DNA from: Chryseobacterium sp. JV274
GTDB taxonomy: Bacteria > Bacteroidota > Bacteroidia > Flavobacteriales > Weeksellaceae
Reading direction: 5' to 3'
Length of the DNA: 64,000 nt
Assembly: GCF_903969135.1 (NCBI RefSeq)
Contig: NZ_LR824569.1
Span: 248,001-312,000, forward strand
The number at the start of each line of letters is the position of its first letter. Positions within the stretch are counted from its first letter, which is position 1. The notes beneath the pieces are model-generated. The model saw nothing but the letters and a program-made list of their open reading frames with translations. It did no database searches and was not told the origin of the DNA. Below, one piece after another: positions 53,101 to 61,090 of this stretch. The position numbers and the translations under genes were made by a program.

Positions 53101-53402
53101 ACTGGAGCTGGGACCCGAAAGAAACTTGGGCCTTCATTTCCATCATGGTATATGCCTTTGTATTACACATGAGATTGGTACCAGGATTGAGAAGCAGATG
53201 GGCATTCCACATCGCAACAATGTTTGCATTCTGCTCAATGGTAATGACTTATTTTGGGGTAAACTATTACTTAAGCGGACTTCACTCCTATGCAGCAGGA
53301 GATCCTGTGCCAGTACCGGCTTGGGTATACATCGGAATAGGAACAATGATTCTTTTATCAGCTGTTTCTTATTTCAAGTTTAAAGCCTTAACGAAGAAAT
53401 AA
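50127..53402 (+). CDS. Fused cytochrome c biogenesis protein CcsBA (ResB-ResC type)
   Basis: The 1091-residue protein joins a ResB/CcsB half to a CcsA half. The N-terminus has three helices (SVRTMAVLLLVYAFAMAYATFLENDYGT onward) and a large periplasmic domain (residues about 100-420) followed by a helix. A soluble, histidine-rich linker (SREHIHVEGDNHTHAP) comes next. The CcsA half follows, with the heme-handling tryptophan motif WGRYWSWDPKE at 989-999 and conserved histidines in membrane helices. The protein exports haem and attaches it to apocytochrome c. It is a single gene with its own promoter and terminator, suiting respiration with c-type cytochromes. Confidence 0.93.
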   Translation: MKKLQDILISTRTMAVLLLVYAFAMAYATFLENDYGTPTAKALIYEAKWFELIMVLLILNFIGNIGRYRLWRREKWPVLVFHLAFIFIFIGGAITRYISFEGTMHIREGETSNEIVTDKNFFKIQIEEKGDVLNYQDVPYLMSPLNKDFKATYDFHGKEVKVFAKEYIQRKKDSLVAEPNGAEYLHLVSTGNTGRQNIYIKPGETKSINGTLVTFNRAIEGAVEFKNEGGKLFIKTPVDASYMTMATQATGSTVKNEFQPLALRSLYTINELKLVVPEGLKKGRLMAIEGDRKKDANVPDMLQVELQGPKTKQLVDLSVEKGNPNAYKQVTMDGLNIMVGFGPKVYNTPFALKLDDFVMETYPGSSSPSAYESHVKIIDEGKETPYKIYMNHVLNHKGYRFFQSSFDPDRMGTVLSVNHDYWGTLISYIGYGLLFFGMFVIFFWKGTHFWKLNKMLIDANKKKTKAAAILLVFLSLGLNAQKIETHGTTDGSREHIHVEGDNHTHAPAPSVQPLDGAAPKQNSLATPMGKMRSISPDEIIARNKISEEHAEKFGYLLVQSFEGRIVPINTEALDVLRKLYKKDKFKGTDGKYLTANQWFLSINTDTPSWTMVPMIKVGTKGGDELKNKTKADEEGYTSLMNLFPADANGNLTYILEHDYNTAFRKKPAEQTNYDKEVIAVNERVQIFNEFFSGQFMRIVPVKNDANHTWHSWLDQKFEPDMESQQVMGPYFAEALTAQKTGDWSKADTELAKLSEYQQKWGKAVVPAKSKVDLEVFMNKADINFKLLIFYTLIGGLLLILGFVELFKSNKVLNKIIKVIIAVGLVGYLCHFLGLVARWYISGHAPWSNGYEAIIFISWVGITAGLFLYRNSNALIPAAGFMVAVIMMGFAHGGSALDPQITPLVPVLKSYWLIVHVAIITSSYGFFALSMIIAVISLVFYIISNKETYKIHHDTTLKELVIVSEMSLTIGLFALTVGNFLGGIWANESWGRYWSWDPKETWAFISIMVYAFVLHMRLVPGLRSRWAFHIATMFAFCSMVMTYFGVNYYLSGLHSYAAGDPVPVPAWVYIGIGTMILLSAVSYFKFKALTKK

Positions 53403-53422
53403 AAGATTGAACATATCAATTA

Positions 53423-53456
53423 AAATCCCGGAATTTATCTTCCGGGATTTTTTTTG
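53423..53456 (+). terminator. ccsBA terminator
   Basis: AAAATCCCGGAA (53423-53434) pairs perfectly with TTCCGGGATTTT (53441-53452), loop TTTATC, then T's. Confidence 0.9.
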
Positions 53457-53531
53457 CTAATGATTTATACTATTGGAAGTTTTTAATCACAAAAGGTTTG
53501 CAATGATCTTTATGGTGTTAATTGATTGTTT

Positions 53532-53643
53532 GCAAAGGCATTTCACTCAGCAAAATGAAATAGTGTCCTTAGCTAAACGAAGTGCCTTTGCTAACAAAAG
53601 TAAAGCACTAATAATAAATTAACTTCGTGAACTTTGCGTTTAG
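53532..53643. repeat. Repeat-rich intergenic segment with interleaved inverted repeats
   Basis: GCAAAGGCA (53532-53540)/TGCCTTTGC (53583-53591), CTAAACG (53573-53579)/CGTTTAG (53637-53643), ACGAAGT (53577-53583)/ACTTCGT (53622-53628) and AGTGC/GCACT overlap each other. CTTTGCGTTTA (53632-53642) is shared with the repeat at 27086-27242. No gene is evident in 53403-53753. Confidence 0.5.
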
Positions 53644-53753
53644 TTAAACACCTCGAATCACGAGCCCGTAAAAAATTCATAATTTATAATTCATAATTCA
53701 AAATTTATTACCATCTTTATGATATCAAAATAATATCAAATTAAAATTCAATT

Positions 53754-54620
53754 ATGGAAAAAACATTAAAACCCATGTCAGGTTATATTACATTGGTCAT
53801 CTGCCTTGCCTTGTTTGTGGCAGCAGTTTATTTTTTTGTTAGTGGTGTGGATCAAAGTATAGCCTATGTGGTTATTGCCATGCTTTGCTTTCTTCTTTCG
53901 TGCTTTTTCTTAAAAGGCTTAATGATCATTCAGCCCAACCATTCAAGAGTGCTGAACTTTTTTGGAAAATATGTAGGAAGTGTAAAAGAGAACGGATTAT
54001 TCTTCATCAATCCTTTGTATTCATCGCAGAAGATATCTTTACGTTCTGAGAATTTACAGGGACAGACTTTGAAGGTAAACGATAAAATGGGAAATCCTAT
54101 TGAAATTGCGGTGGTCATCGTATGGAAAGTAGGAGATACTTATAAAGCCGCTTTTGATGTAGAACGCTATTCTGATTTTGTAAAAATGCAGAGTGAAGCA
54201 GCGGTACGTCATTTGGCCATGAGCTTTCCTTATGATAATTTAGAAGATGATCATGCTCCTATTACTCTGAGAGAAGGTGGGGATAAAATCAATTCTATCT
54301 TGGAGCAGGAACTTACAGACCGTCTTTCAAAAGCAGGAATTGTGATTCAGGAGGCAAGGATTTCGCATTTGGCTTATGCTTCGGAAATTGCAGGCGCTAT
54401 GCTTCAGAGACAGCAGGCAACAGCTATTGTAGCGGCAAGAACCAAGATTGTGGAAGGAGCTGTAGGAATGGTGGACCTTGCGTTGAAAAAGCTTTCAGAA
54501 GACAATATCGTTGAGCTTGATGATGAAAGAAAAGCGGCAATGGTGAGCAATTTAATGGTAGTTCTTTGCGGAGAAAAAGCAGCCACACCGATATTAAATG
54601 CGGGAACACTTTACAATTAA
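53754..54620 (+). CDS. SPFH-domain (stomatin/prohibitin-like) membrane protein
   Basis: The 288-residue protein has two N-terminal membrane helices (YITLVICLALFVAAVYFFVSG and IAYVVIAMLCFLLSCFFLKG), then the SPFH domain (IIQPNHSRVLNFFGKYVGSVKENGLFFINP). An amphipathic C-terminal coil rich in Ala and Arg (EIAGAMLQRQQATAIVAARTKIVEGAVGMVDLALKKL) ends the protein. SPFH proteins organise membrane microdomains and control proteases; this one is flotillin-like only in a general sense. The Arc-like gene follows after 84 bp, a pairing repeatedly seen for this subgroup. Confidence 0.85.
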   Translation: MEKTLKPMSGYITLVICLALFVAAVYFFVSGVDQSIAYVVIAMLCFLLSCFFLKGLMIIQPNHSRVLNFFGKYVGSVKENGLFFINPLYSSQKISLRSENLQGQTLKVNDKMGNPIEIAVVIVWKVGDTYKAAFDVERYSDFVKMQSEAAVRHLAMSFPYDNLEDDHAPITLREGGDKINSILEQELTDRLSKAGIVIQEARISHLAYASEIAGAMLQRQQATAIVAARTKIVEGAVGMVDLALKKLSEDNIVELDDERKAAMVSNLMVVLCGEKAATPILNAGTLYN

Positions 54621-54704
54621 GAAGTGAAAAATTAACAAGTAGATTGTACTGCAGATATTTTTTGCACTACAATAGTCAGAAATAATGTTAGAGAATTTTA
54701 GAAA

Positions 54705-54893
54705 ATGAAATCAGAAAAAGCTCAGAACTCTTCAGAAAACAAAAGCAAAAAATCTTTTGTAATAAGGATAGATGAGTCTACTTATAAACTCCTTGAAAAG
54801 TGGGCCAATGATGACTTCAGAAGTGTGAACGGACAGATAGAATACCTTTTGCATCAGGGTCTGGTCAACGCAGGGAGGAAGAAGAAAGAGTAG
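54705..54893 (+). CDS. Small Arc-like DNA-binding protein
   Basis: The 62-residue protein is basic, with KSFVIRIDESTYKLLEKWANDDFRSVNGQIEYLLHQGLVNAGRKKK. The FVIRID strand followed by two helices is the Arc/MetJ ribbon-helix-helix pattern; such dimers bind DNA with the beta strand. It follows an SPFH gene and may autoregulate the pair, or the RHH module may serve another role; the sequence does not decide. No toxin partner is present. Confidence 0.75.
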   Translation: MKSEKAQNSSENKSKKSFVIRIDESTYKLLEKWANDDFRSVNGQIEYLLHQGLVNAGRKKKE

Positions 54894-55058
54894 TTTAAAA
54901 AAGATGAAGTGAGGGGTTATAAACGCTCTTTTCAGGGAATATAGCAGTCAGGAGATCGTACTTCTTCTCTTTTTTAAATTACAGAAAATATAAAAAAGGA
55001 TTCTTTTTTTAGCTTTTCAATAAATAAATAACAATTCAATTAACCTTATACCAAAAAG

Positions 55059-55083
55059 AAAGCAGAGAAAATTTCTCTGCTTT
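55059..55083. terminator. Bidirectional terminator
   Basis: AAAGCAGAGAA (55059-55069) pairs perfectly with TTCTCTGCTTT (55073-55083), loop AAT, with T's on the plus side. It directly follows the stop of the minus-strand microprotein gene. Confidence 0.8.
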
Positions 55084-55085
55084 TT

Positions 55086-55235
55086 TTATTTTATACAACT
55101 TTGAAGACTATCTGCTCCAACGTAGAATATGACGAGCCAAATCAAGCCTTTAATGGTAAAGAAAGCAAGTCCTGCCCATCCCACACGCTTGAACCACTTC
55201 TTAAGCTTTGAGTTATTTTCTTGTGAATTTTCCAT
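55086..55235 (-). CDS. 49-residue membrane microprotein
   Basis: The minus strand has an ORF of 49 codons, start ATG at 55235 and stop TAA at 55086. It begins MENSQENNSKLKKWFKRVG, then has one hydrophobic helix WAGLAFFTIKGLIWLVIF followed by YVGADSLQSCIK. The charge pattern (basic before the helix) predicts N-in topology. Similar small proteins with the KKWFKRVGWAGLAFFTIKGLIW core are, as I recall, common in Flavobacteria and unnamed. The plus-strand ORF over the same bases is less convincing. A clean terminator immediately follows. Confidence 0.75.
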   Translation of the reverse strand: MENSQENNSKLKKWFKRVGWAGLAFFTIKGLIWLVIFYVGADSLQSCIK

Positions 55236-55316
55236 TGGTGATTATCAAAATGATTACCCTGCAAAGATAAGCATGTTTATAATTAGTCCAAATAAAAAAC
55301 ACATTAAAAATTAAAG

Positions 55317-55347
55317 TTTTGAGGTTCACATAATATTTTTATCTTTA
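55317..55347 (+). promoter_or_regulatory. Possible promoter of amaB
   Basis: TTTTG (55317-55321) and TATCTTTA (55340-55347, one mismatch from TAnnTTTG) are 18 bases apart. Leader about 18 bases. Confidence 0.4.
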
Positions 55348-55370
55348 GAGAGAACGAAAAGTAAGATTTT

Positions 55371-56921
55371 ATGTCAAAAAAAGTAAAGGATTTCGGAATC
55401 GAAAAAACGCTGAAAAATTTAGGTATTAAAGAAGAGAACAAAGGTACCTCAACAGGCGGGAAATATTTCGCTTCAGGAAAGGTGATAGAAAGCATTTCTC
55501 CTGTGGACGGAAAGTTGATCGCTAAAGTAAAAACTTCCGGAGAAAGTGATTATGACAAAGTAATTGAAACTGCTCAAAAGGCATTTCAGGAATTCAGACT
55601 GATCCCGGCTCCCAAAAGAGGAGAGATCGTAAGACAGCTGGGCTTAAAATTAAGAGAATATAAAGATGATCTTGGTAAACTTGTTTCTTACGAAATGGGT
55701 AAATCATTACAGGAAGGGCTTGGAGAAGTTCAGGAGATGATTGACATCTGCGACTTCGCTGTAGGACTTTCAAGACAGCTTCAGGGGTACACTATGCACT
55801 CTGAAAGACCTGGTCACAGAATGTATGAGCAATACCATCCGCTGGGAGTTGTAGGAATCATTACTGCATTCAACTTCCCGGTAGCTGTTTGGTCTTGGAA
55901 TACAGCATTGGCTTGGATCTGTGGTAACGTTACCATCTGGAAGCCATCTGAAAAAACACCACTTTGTGCTATCGCATGCCAGAATATCATGATGGAGGTT
56001 ATAAAGGAAAATAATCTTCCTGAAGGACTTTCAAGTGTATTGGTATCAGACCACGAAATCGGACAGAAATTAGTAGATGATAAAAGAGTTGCCCTTGTTT
56101 CTTTCACAGGATCTACAAGAGTAGGAAGAATGGTTTCTTCTAAAGTGGCAGAAAGATTCGGGAAATCTATCCTTGAATTAGGCGGAAATAACGCAATTAT
56201 CATTACAAAAGAAGCTGATATTGATATGTCTATCATTGGAGCTGTTTTCGGAGCGGTAGGAACTGCAGGTCAGAGATGTACTTCAACAAGAAGACTGATT
56301 ATCCATGAAAGTGTTTACAATGAAGTGAAAACAAGATTAACAAAAGCTTACGGGCAGCTGAAAATCGGAAATCCATTGGATGAGAACAACCATGTAGGTC
56401 CTCTGATTGATACTGATGCTGTAAACCAATACGAAGAAGCCATCAAGAAATGTAAAAAAGAAGGTGGGAAATTCGTTGTTGAAGGCGGAGTTTTAACCGG
56501 AAAAGAGTACGAATCCGGATGCTACGTGAAGCCATGTGTTGCAGAAGTGAAAAACTCTTATGAGATCGTTCAGCATGAAACATTTGCACCGATCCTATAT
56601 CTGATTAAATATAAAACACTGGAAGAAGCTATCGCTATTCAGAATGATGTTCCACAAGGACTATCTTCAGCGATTATGACCCAGAACTTAAGAGAAGCAG
56701 AATTATTCCTTTCTCATGCAGGTTCAGACTGTGGTATTGCCAACGTAAATATCGGAACTTCGGGTGCTGAAATTGGTGGAGCTTTCGGTGGTGAAAAAGA
56801 AACCGGAGGAGGAAGAGAGTCTGGATCTGATGCTTGGAAGTACTATATGAGAAGACAAACCAATACTATCAATTATACTGCTCAACTTCCTTTGGCACAA
56901 GGCATTAAATTCGATTTATAA
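55371..56921 (+). CDS. amaB: Aldehyde dehydrogenase, AmaB/ALDH7 type (L-aminoadipate-semialdehyde dehydrogenase)
   Basis: The 516-residue enzyme is of the ALDH7A1/AmaB group. The nucleophile is Cys303 ([12 protein letters not shown]), the general base Glu269 (SILELGGNN), and the proton-relay Asn is in [11 protein letters not shown] (residue 168). [26 protein letters not shown] near the end is a signature of the subgroup. It oxidises alpha-aminoadipate-delta-semialdehyde (in equilibrium with piperideine-6-carboxylate) to alpha-aminoadipate. The next gene makes this substrate from lysine, so the assignment is well supported by context. Confidence 0.93.
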   Translation: MSKKVKDFGIEKTLKNLGIKEENKGTSTGGKYFASGKVIESISPVDGKLIAKVKTSGESDYDKVIETAQKAFQEFRLIPAPKRGEIVRQLGLKLREYKDDLGKLVSYEMGKSLQEGLGEVQEMIDICDFAVGLSRQLQGYTMHSERPGHRMYEQYHPLGVVGIITAFNFPVAVWSWNTALAWICGNVTIWKPSEKTPLCAIACQNIMMEVIKENNLPEGLSSVLVSDHEIGQKLVDDKRVALVSFTGSTRVGRMVSSKVAERFGKSILELGGNNAIIITKEADIDMSIIGAVFGAVGTAGQRCTSTRRLIIHESVYNEVKTRLTKAYGQLKIGNPLDENNHVGPLIDTDAVNQYEEAIKKCKKEGGKFVVEGGVLTGKEYESGCYVKPCVAEVKNSYEIVQHETFAPILYLIKYKTLEEAIAIQNDVPQGLSSAIMTQNLREAELFLSHAGSDCGIANVNIGTSGAEIGGAFGGEKETGGGRESGSDAWKYYMRRQTNTINYTAQLPLAQGIKFDL

Positions 56922-56964
56922 AAGCTTTACTTAAAGCATTCAAAAAACAAAAAAAATAATAACC

Positions 56965-57007
56965 TGAATGATCAAATGCTTCATTCTTTGAGTCATTTGA
57001 TCATTCA
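56965..57007. promoter_or_regulatory. 14-bp perfect inverted repeat before lat
   Basis: TGAATGATCAAATG (56965-56978) and CATTTGATCATTCA (56994-57007) are perfect complements with a 15-base loop. The repeat ends 27 bp before the lat start. No T-run follows, so a terminator is unlikely; an operator or mRNA-processing hairpin fits better. Confidence 0.6.
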
Positions 57008-57034
57008 CTTATTAAATCACACTACAAATTTATT

Positions 57035-58360
57035 ATGGAACAGACATTAGATATAAAAGCAAATAAAGTAAAAGAAACTGTAGGAAAACATGTGTTGGCA
57101 GACGGTTTCGATTTTGTGATGGATATTGAAAGATCACACGGATCATGGCTTTATGATAAACTTACAGACAGAGAATATCTGGATATGTTTTCTATGTTCG
57201 CATCAGCATCCATCGGATACAATCACCCTTATCTTTTAGAAAGATCAGAATGGTTGGGAAGAATGGCTGTGAACAAACCTACTTTGGCTGACGTGTACTC
57301 GGAAGAATATGCTCATTTCCTTGAAGTATTTGAAAGAGTAGTTATTCCTGAAGAATTACAATATGCTTTCTTTATCGAAGGCGGAACTATGGGGGTTGAA
57401 AATGCAATGAAAGCATGTTTCGACTGGAAAACCCGTAAAAACTTTGCAAAAGGAATAGAAACAGAAGCTGGAATCTGTATCCACTTCAAACAGGCTTTCC
57501 ATGGAAGAAGCGGTTATACCTTGAGCTTAACCAATACTTCTGACCCAAGAAAGTACCAATATTTCCCAATGTTCAACTGGCCGAGAATTTTAAATCCAAA
57601 ATTAAAGTTCCCGATTACAGAAGAAAACCTTGAAGAAACAATCAAAAATGAAAATCTTGCTTTACTTCAGATTGAAGAGGCTATTCTGATGCACCTTGAT
57701 AAAGTGGCATGTATCATCATAGAACCTATTCAGGCAGAAGGAGGTGACAACCATTTCAGAGACGAATTCCTGTTGGGATTAAGAAGAATCTGTGATGACA
57801 ACGAAATCTTACTTATTTTTGATGAAGTTCAGACAGGTATTGCCATTACAGGGAAAATGTGGGCATTCCAGCACTTTACAGCAAAACCAGACATCATTTC
57901 TTTCGGTAAAAAAGCACAGGTTTGTGGTGTTTTGGCCAATAAAGAAAAGTTTGATGAAGTTCCGAATAACGTTTTCAGAGAAAGCTCAAGAATCAATTCT
58001 ACATTTGGAGGAAACTTTATTGATATGCTTCGTTTCCAGCTGGTAATGGAAGTGATCGAAAAAGAAAACCTTGTGGAGAATGCAAGAGTAGTTGGCGATT
58101 TCTTATTGGAAAGCCTGAAAGCCCTTGCTGAAAAATATCCTGAAAAAATTTCAAATGCAAGAGGAAGAGGCCTGATGTGTGCTGTTGATCTGCCATCCGC
58201 AGAACAGAGAAATCACCTGATGAATGAGCTTTTCAATGATGGATTAATCATTCTTCCATGTGGAGATCAGTCTCTTCGTTTCAGACCTCATTTGAATGTG
58301 ACAAAGGAAGAAATTCAACTTGCACTAGACAAAATTGAAAGCAATATTAATAAAATTTAA
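57035..58360 (+). CDS. lat: L-lysine 6-transaminase
   Basis: The 441-residue class III aminotransferase has the pyridine-binding Asp263 (LIFDEVQTG) and the PLP lysine in SFGKKAQVCG (Lys292 or Lys293). The IIIEPIQAEGGDNH, GGTMGVENAMKACFDWK and FHGRSGYTLSLTN segments match lysine epsilon-aminotransferase. It transfers the epsilon amino group of L-lysine to 2-oxoglutarate, giving the semialdehyde that amaB oxidises. This pair is the known Lat/Pcd lysine route described in flavobacteria-type organisms. The gap from amaB is 113 bp and contains the 14-bp inverted repeat. Confidence 0.95.
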   Translation: MEQTLDIKANKVKETVGKHVLADGFDFVMDIERSHGSWLYDKLTDREYLDMFSMFASASIGYNHPYLLERSEWLGRMAVNKPTLADVYSEEYAHFLEVFERVVIPEELQYAFFIEGGTMGVENAMKACFDWKTRKNFAKGIETEAGICIHFKQAFHGRSGYTLSLTNTSDPRKYQYFPMFNWPRILNPKLKFPITEENLEETIKNENLALLQIEEAILMHLDKVACIIIEPIQAEGGDNHFRDEFLLGLRRICDDNEILLIFDEVQTGIAITGKMWAFQHFTAKPDIISFGKKAQVCGVLANKEKFDEVPNNVFRESSRINSTFGGNFIDMLRFQLVMEVIEKENLVENARVVGDFLLESLKALAEKYPEKISNARGRGLMCAVDLPSAEQRNHLMNELFNDGLIILPCGDQSLRFRPHLNVTKEEIQLALDKIESNINKI

Positions 58361-58421
58361 AACCCGGGATTTGTAATTTAAAAAAAAACATCGTATATTT
58401 AGATACTCAAACAATTAGAAT

Positions 58422-58652
58422 ATGGAAAGAAGTACGAGAGTATCAGTTTATGAAAGTGATAACCCTTCAGAAATTCAGTTGGTTAAGTCTAAATTGGATG
58501 ATGCGCAAATTACAAATACTGTTGAAAATAACTATCTTACGTTTACCACAACCCCAACAGCAACTTCGCTGAAGGTAATGGTAGATCTGGAAGAAGAAAA
58601 AAAAGCATTTGAAATTATTGATGCTTACCTTCAACAAAGTGAAAATCAATAA
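58422..58652 (+). CDS. DUF2007 (putative signal-transducing) protein
   Basis: The 76-residue protein starts with RVSVYESDNPSEIQLVKSKLDDAQITNTVENN, the DUF2007 pattern: a strand, a helix that starts after the NPSE turn, and later LKVMVDLEEEKKAFEIIDAYL. It resembles the small domain of PII-related/ACT-like proteins; no function is established. It follows lat by 61 bp and may be part of the same transcript. A strong terminator follows. Confidence 0.85.
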   Translation: MERSTRVSVYESDNPSEIQLVKSKLDDAQITNTVENNYLTFTTTPTATSLKVMVDLEEEKKAFEIIDAYLQQSENQ

Positions 58653-58684
58653 ACAATTTCATAATTTTAAATTTTACTACTTCG

Positions 58685-58720
58685 AACCGAAAATTAATCT
58701 TAATTAATTTTCGGTTTTTT
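58685..58720 (+). terminator. Terminator of the amaB-lat-DUF2007 region
   Basis: AACCGAAAATTAAT (58685-58698) pairs perfectly with ATTAATTTTCGGTT (58703-58716), loop CTTA, then T's. Confidence 0.88.
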
Positions 58721-58808
58721 AATTAACTACAAACCATTAAAAAATTATTCTTGCAATTATTAGTTATTCTAATTTTTTAATCATTCAATCTTTTAATTTT
58801 TAAATCAA

Positions 58809-59330
58809 ATGTTACACATGAACCCGGAGATCAAACTAAGACAATCGCAAATTGAAGACAGAAACAGGATTTGGGAAATTATCCAGCAATCTATTGAAAG
58901 AAGAAGACAAGACGGAAGTACCCAATGGCAGAACGGATATCCTAATTTGGGGACTGTAGAAAGTGATATTGCTAAAGGTTTCGGACATGTTTTGACCGTA
59001 GACGGAGAAATTGCAGTATATGGAGCTTTGATTCTGAATGATGAGCCAGCGTACAGCACCATTGAAGGAGCTTGGCTGAGTGATGGGGAATTCGTAGTCG
59101 TTCATAGAGTGGCTGTAGATGAAAAATTTGCAGGACAGGGAATGGTGAAGAAATTTTTTGATCATATCGAAGAATTCACCAAATCCCATGACATTCAAAG
59201 TATTAAAGTAGATACCAACCATGATAATATTGCCATGTTGAAAATCCTTGAAGGAAGAGGGTATTCCTATTGTGGAGAGGTTCTTTTAAGAGACGGCATG
59301 AGAAAAGCTTTTGAGAAGATTATAATTTAA
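58809..59330 (+). CDS. GNAT-family N-acetyltransferase
   Basis: The 173-residue protein shows the GNAT fold: IKLRQSQIEDRNRIWEIIQQSIERRR as the N-terminal strand and helix, EFVVVHRVAVDEKFAGQGMVKKFFDHIEE as motif A with the acetyl-CoA binding QGMVKK stretch, and VDTNHDNIAMLKILEGRGYSYCGEV as motif B. The first Met (58809) or the one at residue 4 could be the start. The substrate is not deducible. It is a single gene. Confidence 0.88.
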   Translation: MLHMNPEIKLRQSQIEDRNRIWEIIQQSIERRRQDGSTQWQNGYPNLGTVESDIAKGFGHVLTVDGEIAVYGALILNDEPAYSTIEGAWLSDGEFVVVHRVAVDEKFAGQGMVKKFFDHIEEFTKSHDIQSIKVDTNHDNIAMLKILEGRGYSYCGEVLLRDGMRKAFEKIII

Positions 59331-59402
59331 GTAAAAAGTTAAATCATCTTTCATTGAATTTTTAAACCGGCCTGTATTTATAAACTCTATCGGGTTTGTT
59401 CG

Positions 59403-59430
59403 TTTGGTTCTGAACTAATTTTTACTTTTG
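59403..59430 (+). promoter_or_regulatory. Promoter of the efflux operon
   Basis: TTTG (59403-59406, an alternative at 59395-59398) precedes TACTTTTG (59423-59430), an exact -7 match. The TTG at 59428 is inside this box, which supports the ATG at 59446 as start of the regulator. Confidence 0.55.
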
Positions 59431-59445
59431 TTCAAATTTTTATAT

Positions 59446-59901
59446 ATGCACCAGAGTATAGAAATTGATGAGAAAATTTTTCAGGATGCCGTAAGATTTT
59501 ATGGCACCGTGTTCAGCTTACCCCCTTTAGCATCGAAAATCTATTCCTACCTTCTTTTTGACTATGAGAAAGTAGGAATTACTTTTGACGAATTTGTTGA
59601 AGTGCTCTCCGCGAGCAAAAGCTCCGTTTCTACCAGTATTTCATTATTGTTAAATGCTCAGCTTATTGTTGATCATAACAAAATGGATGAGCGGAAGCGG
59701 TATTTTTTCATCAATGATGAATACAAAAAAATACGATTCGAGAAAATTGTCCAGAAAATGCAGGACGAAATGAAACTATTAGATGATTTAAACAATTTTA
59801 AAAAAAGTAAAGACGATGGATACAATGAAAGAATAGAAGTTTACAAAGCACTCTTAAACAAAAACATAGAAAATATTCAGGAATCTCTTAATAAACTATA
59901 A
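59446..59901 (+). CDS. GbsR/MarR-type regulator of the RND efflux operon
   Basis: The product (151 residues from the ATG at 59446) has a winged-helix core: LPPLASKIYSYLLFDYEKVGITFDEFVEVLSASKSSVSTSISLLLNAQLI, then the wing HNKMDERKRYFFIND, and a long dimerisation helix toward the C-terminus. This fits the GbsR branch of the MarR superfamily. It lies one base before the membrane fusion protein gene, so it heads the operon and most likely represses it in the absence of an inducing drug or lipid. No operator palindrome was identified in the short 5' region. Confidence 0.87.
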   Translation: MHQSIEIDEKIFQDAVRFYGTVFSLPPLASKIYSYLLFDYEKVGITFDEFVEVLSASKSSVSTSISLLLNAQLIVDHNKMDERKRYFFINDEYKKIRFEKIVQKMQDEMKLLDDLNNFKKSKDDGYNERIEVYKALLNKNIENIQESLNKL

Positions 59902-59902
59902 A

Positions 59903-61090
59903 ATGAATAATAAGCTAGTTATACTTTCCATTGCAGCGCTTTCACTGACTGCCTGCAAAAAAGAAGCTCCGAAACAGGATGGTGCCAAGCCGTATCCTGT
60001 TATTTCCGTGGAGTCAAAAAATATAGTGGGTTATCAGATGTTTCCGGCTACCATCCAGGGTAGGGTAAACAATGATGTACGTGCAAAAATACAGGGATAT
60101 ATTACCCAGGTATTGGTAGATGAAGGACAATATGTTACAAAAGGACAGCCTTTGTTCCGTTTGGAAACCAATATTCTGAACGAAAATGCGGCCGCTTCCA
60201 AAGCAGGAATCGGTGCTGCTGAATCCAGTATTGCAGCTGCTCAGGCTTCTGTAAATGCTGCTCAGGTTGAAGTAAACAAACTAAAACCTCTGGTTCAGAA
60301 AAACATCATCAGTAATGTACAGCTACAGACTGCTCAGGCTCAGCTGGCTCAGGCCCAGGCTCAGTTACAGCAGGCCAATGCTTCCAAAAGACAGGCACAA
60401 GCCAATTATAAAGGAGTAGAAGCCAATATCGAATATTCTATCATTCGTGCTCCTATTTCAGGGGTGATCGGAAGACTGCCGTTAAAAGTAGGAAGTTTGG
60501 TAGGACCGTCTGATCAGACAGCTCTGACAACGATTTCTGATACTTCTGAGATCTTTGCTTACTTTGCAATGAATGAAAAAGAATATTTTGATTTTCTTGA
60601 AAAATCTCCGGGAGCTTCTATGCCTGAGAAAATCAAAAACTTACCAATGGTTGAGCTTCAGCTGGCTAATGGAAGTCTTTATCCTGAAAAAGGAAAAATT
60701 GAAGCCATTACCGGTCAGATTGATCCTACAACAGGGACTATTCAGTTCAGAGTTGCTTTCTCGAATGCTCAGAAATTATTAAGTAATGGTAATAGCGGAA
60801 CCATCAGATTCCCTCAGCAATATGATAATGTTCTTGTAGTTCCTGAAAGTGCGACCTATGAACAGCAAGGTATTGTTTACGTATATAAAGTAGAAAAAGG
60901 AGATACTGCCAGAAACGTTGTTGTAAATGTGATTGACAGAATTGACAATTTAGCGCTTATCAAATCTGGAGTTAATAAAGGTGAAAAAGTTATTGCAGCT
61001 GGTATCGGAGGTTTGAAACCGGGAACAGCAGTAAAACCGAAACCAATCAAAATGGATAGTCTTGTTCAATCAATAAAACCGAAATTCTAA
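59903..61090 (+). CDS. RND efflux periplasmic adaptor (membrane fusion protein)
   Basis: The 395-residue precursor has a lipobox with Cys18 (AALSLTACKK). The lipoyl-type domain carries RAKIQGYITQVLVDEGQYVTKGQPLFRLE, and a helical hairpin of low complexity runs from residue 95 to 180 (many Ala and Gln: AQASVNAAQVEVNK, QAQLAQAQAQLQQ). The beta-barrel region begins at SIIRAPISGVIGRLPLKVGSLVG. It links the inner-membrane pump to the outer-membrane channel. It overlaps the pump gene as TAATG (shared base 61090). The outer-membrane factor gene would lie beyond the window. Confidence 0.94.
   Translation: MNNKLVILSIAALSLTACKKEAPKQDGAKPYPVISVESKNIVGYQMFPATIQGRVNNDVRAKIQGYITQVLVDEGQYVTKGQPLFRLETNILNENAAASKAGIGAAESSIAAAQASVNAAQVEVNKLKPLVQKNIISNVQLQTAQAQLAQAQAQLQQANASKRQAQANYKGVEANIEYSIIRAPISGVIGRLPLKVGSLVGPSDQTALTTISDTSEIFAYFAMNEKEYFDFLEKSPGASMPEKIKNLPMVELQLANGSLYPEKGKIEAITGQIDPTTGTIQFRVAFSNAQKLLSNGNSGTIRFPQQYDNVLVVPESATYEQQGIVYVYKVEKGDTARNVVVNVIDRIDNLALIKSGVNKGEKVIAAGIGGLKPGTAVKPKPIKMDSLVQSIKPKF

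Noticed and set aside
53670..53715. Short AT repeats (TTCATAATT units) as a CRISPR or tandem array
   Set aside because: Only two or three imperfect units of low complexity, without spacers; ordinary AT-rich intergenic sequence.
55129..55314. 61-residue plus-strand ORF
   Set aside because: It overlaps the more credible 49-residue minus-strand membrane protein, lacks a family and has an unpromising composition.
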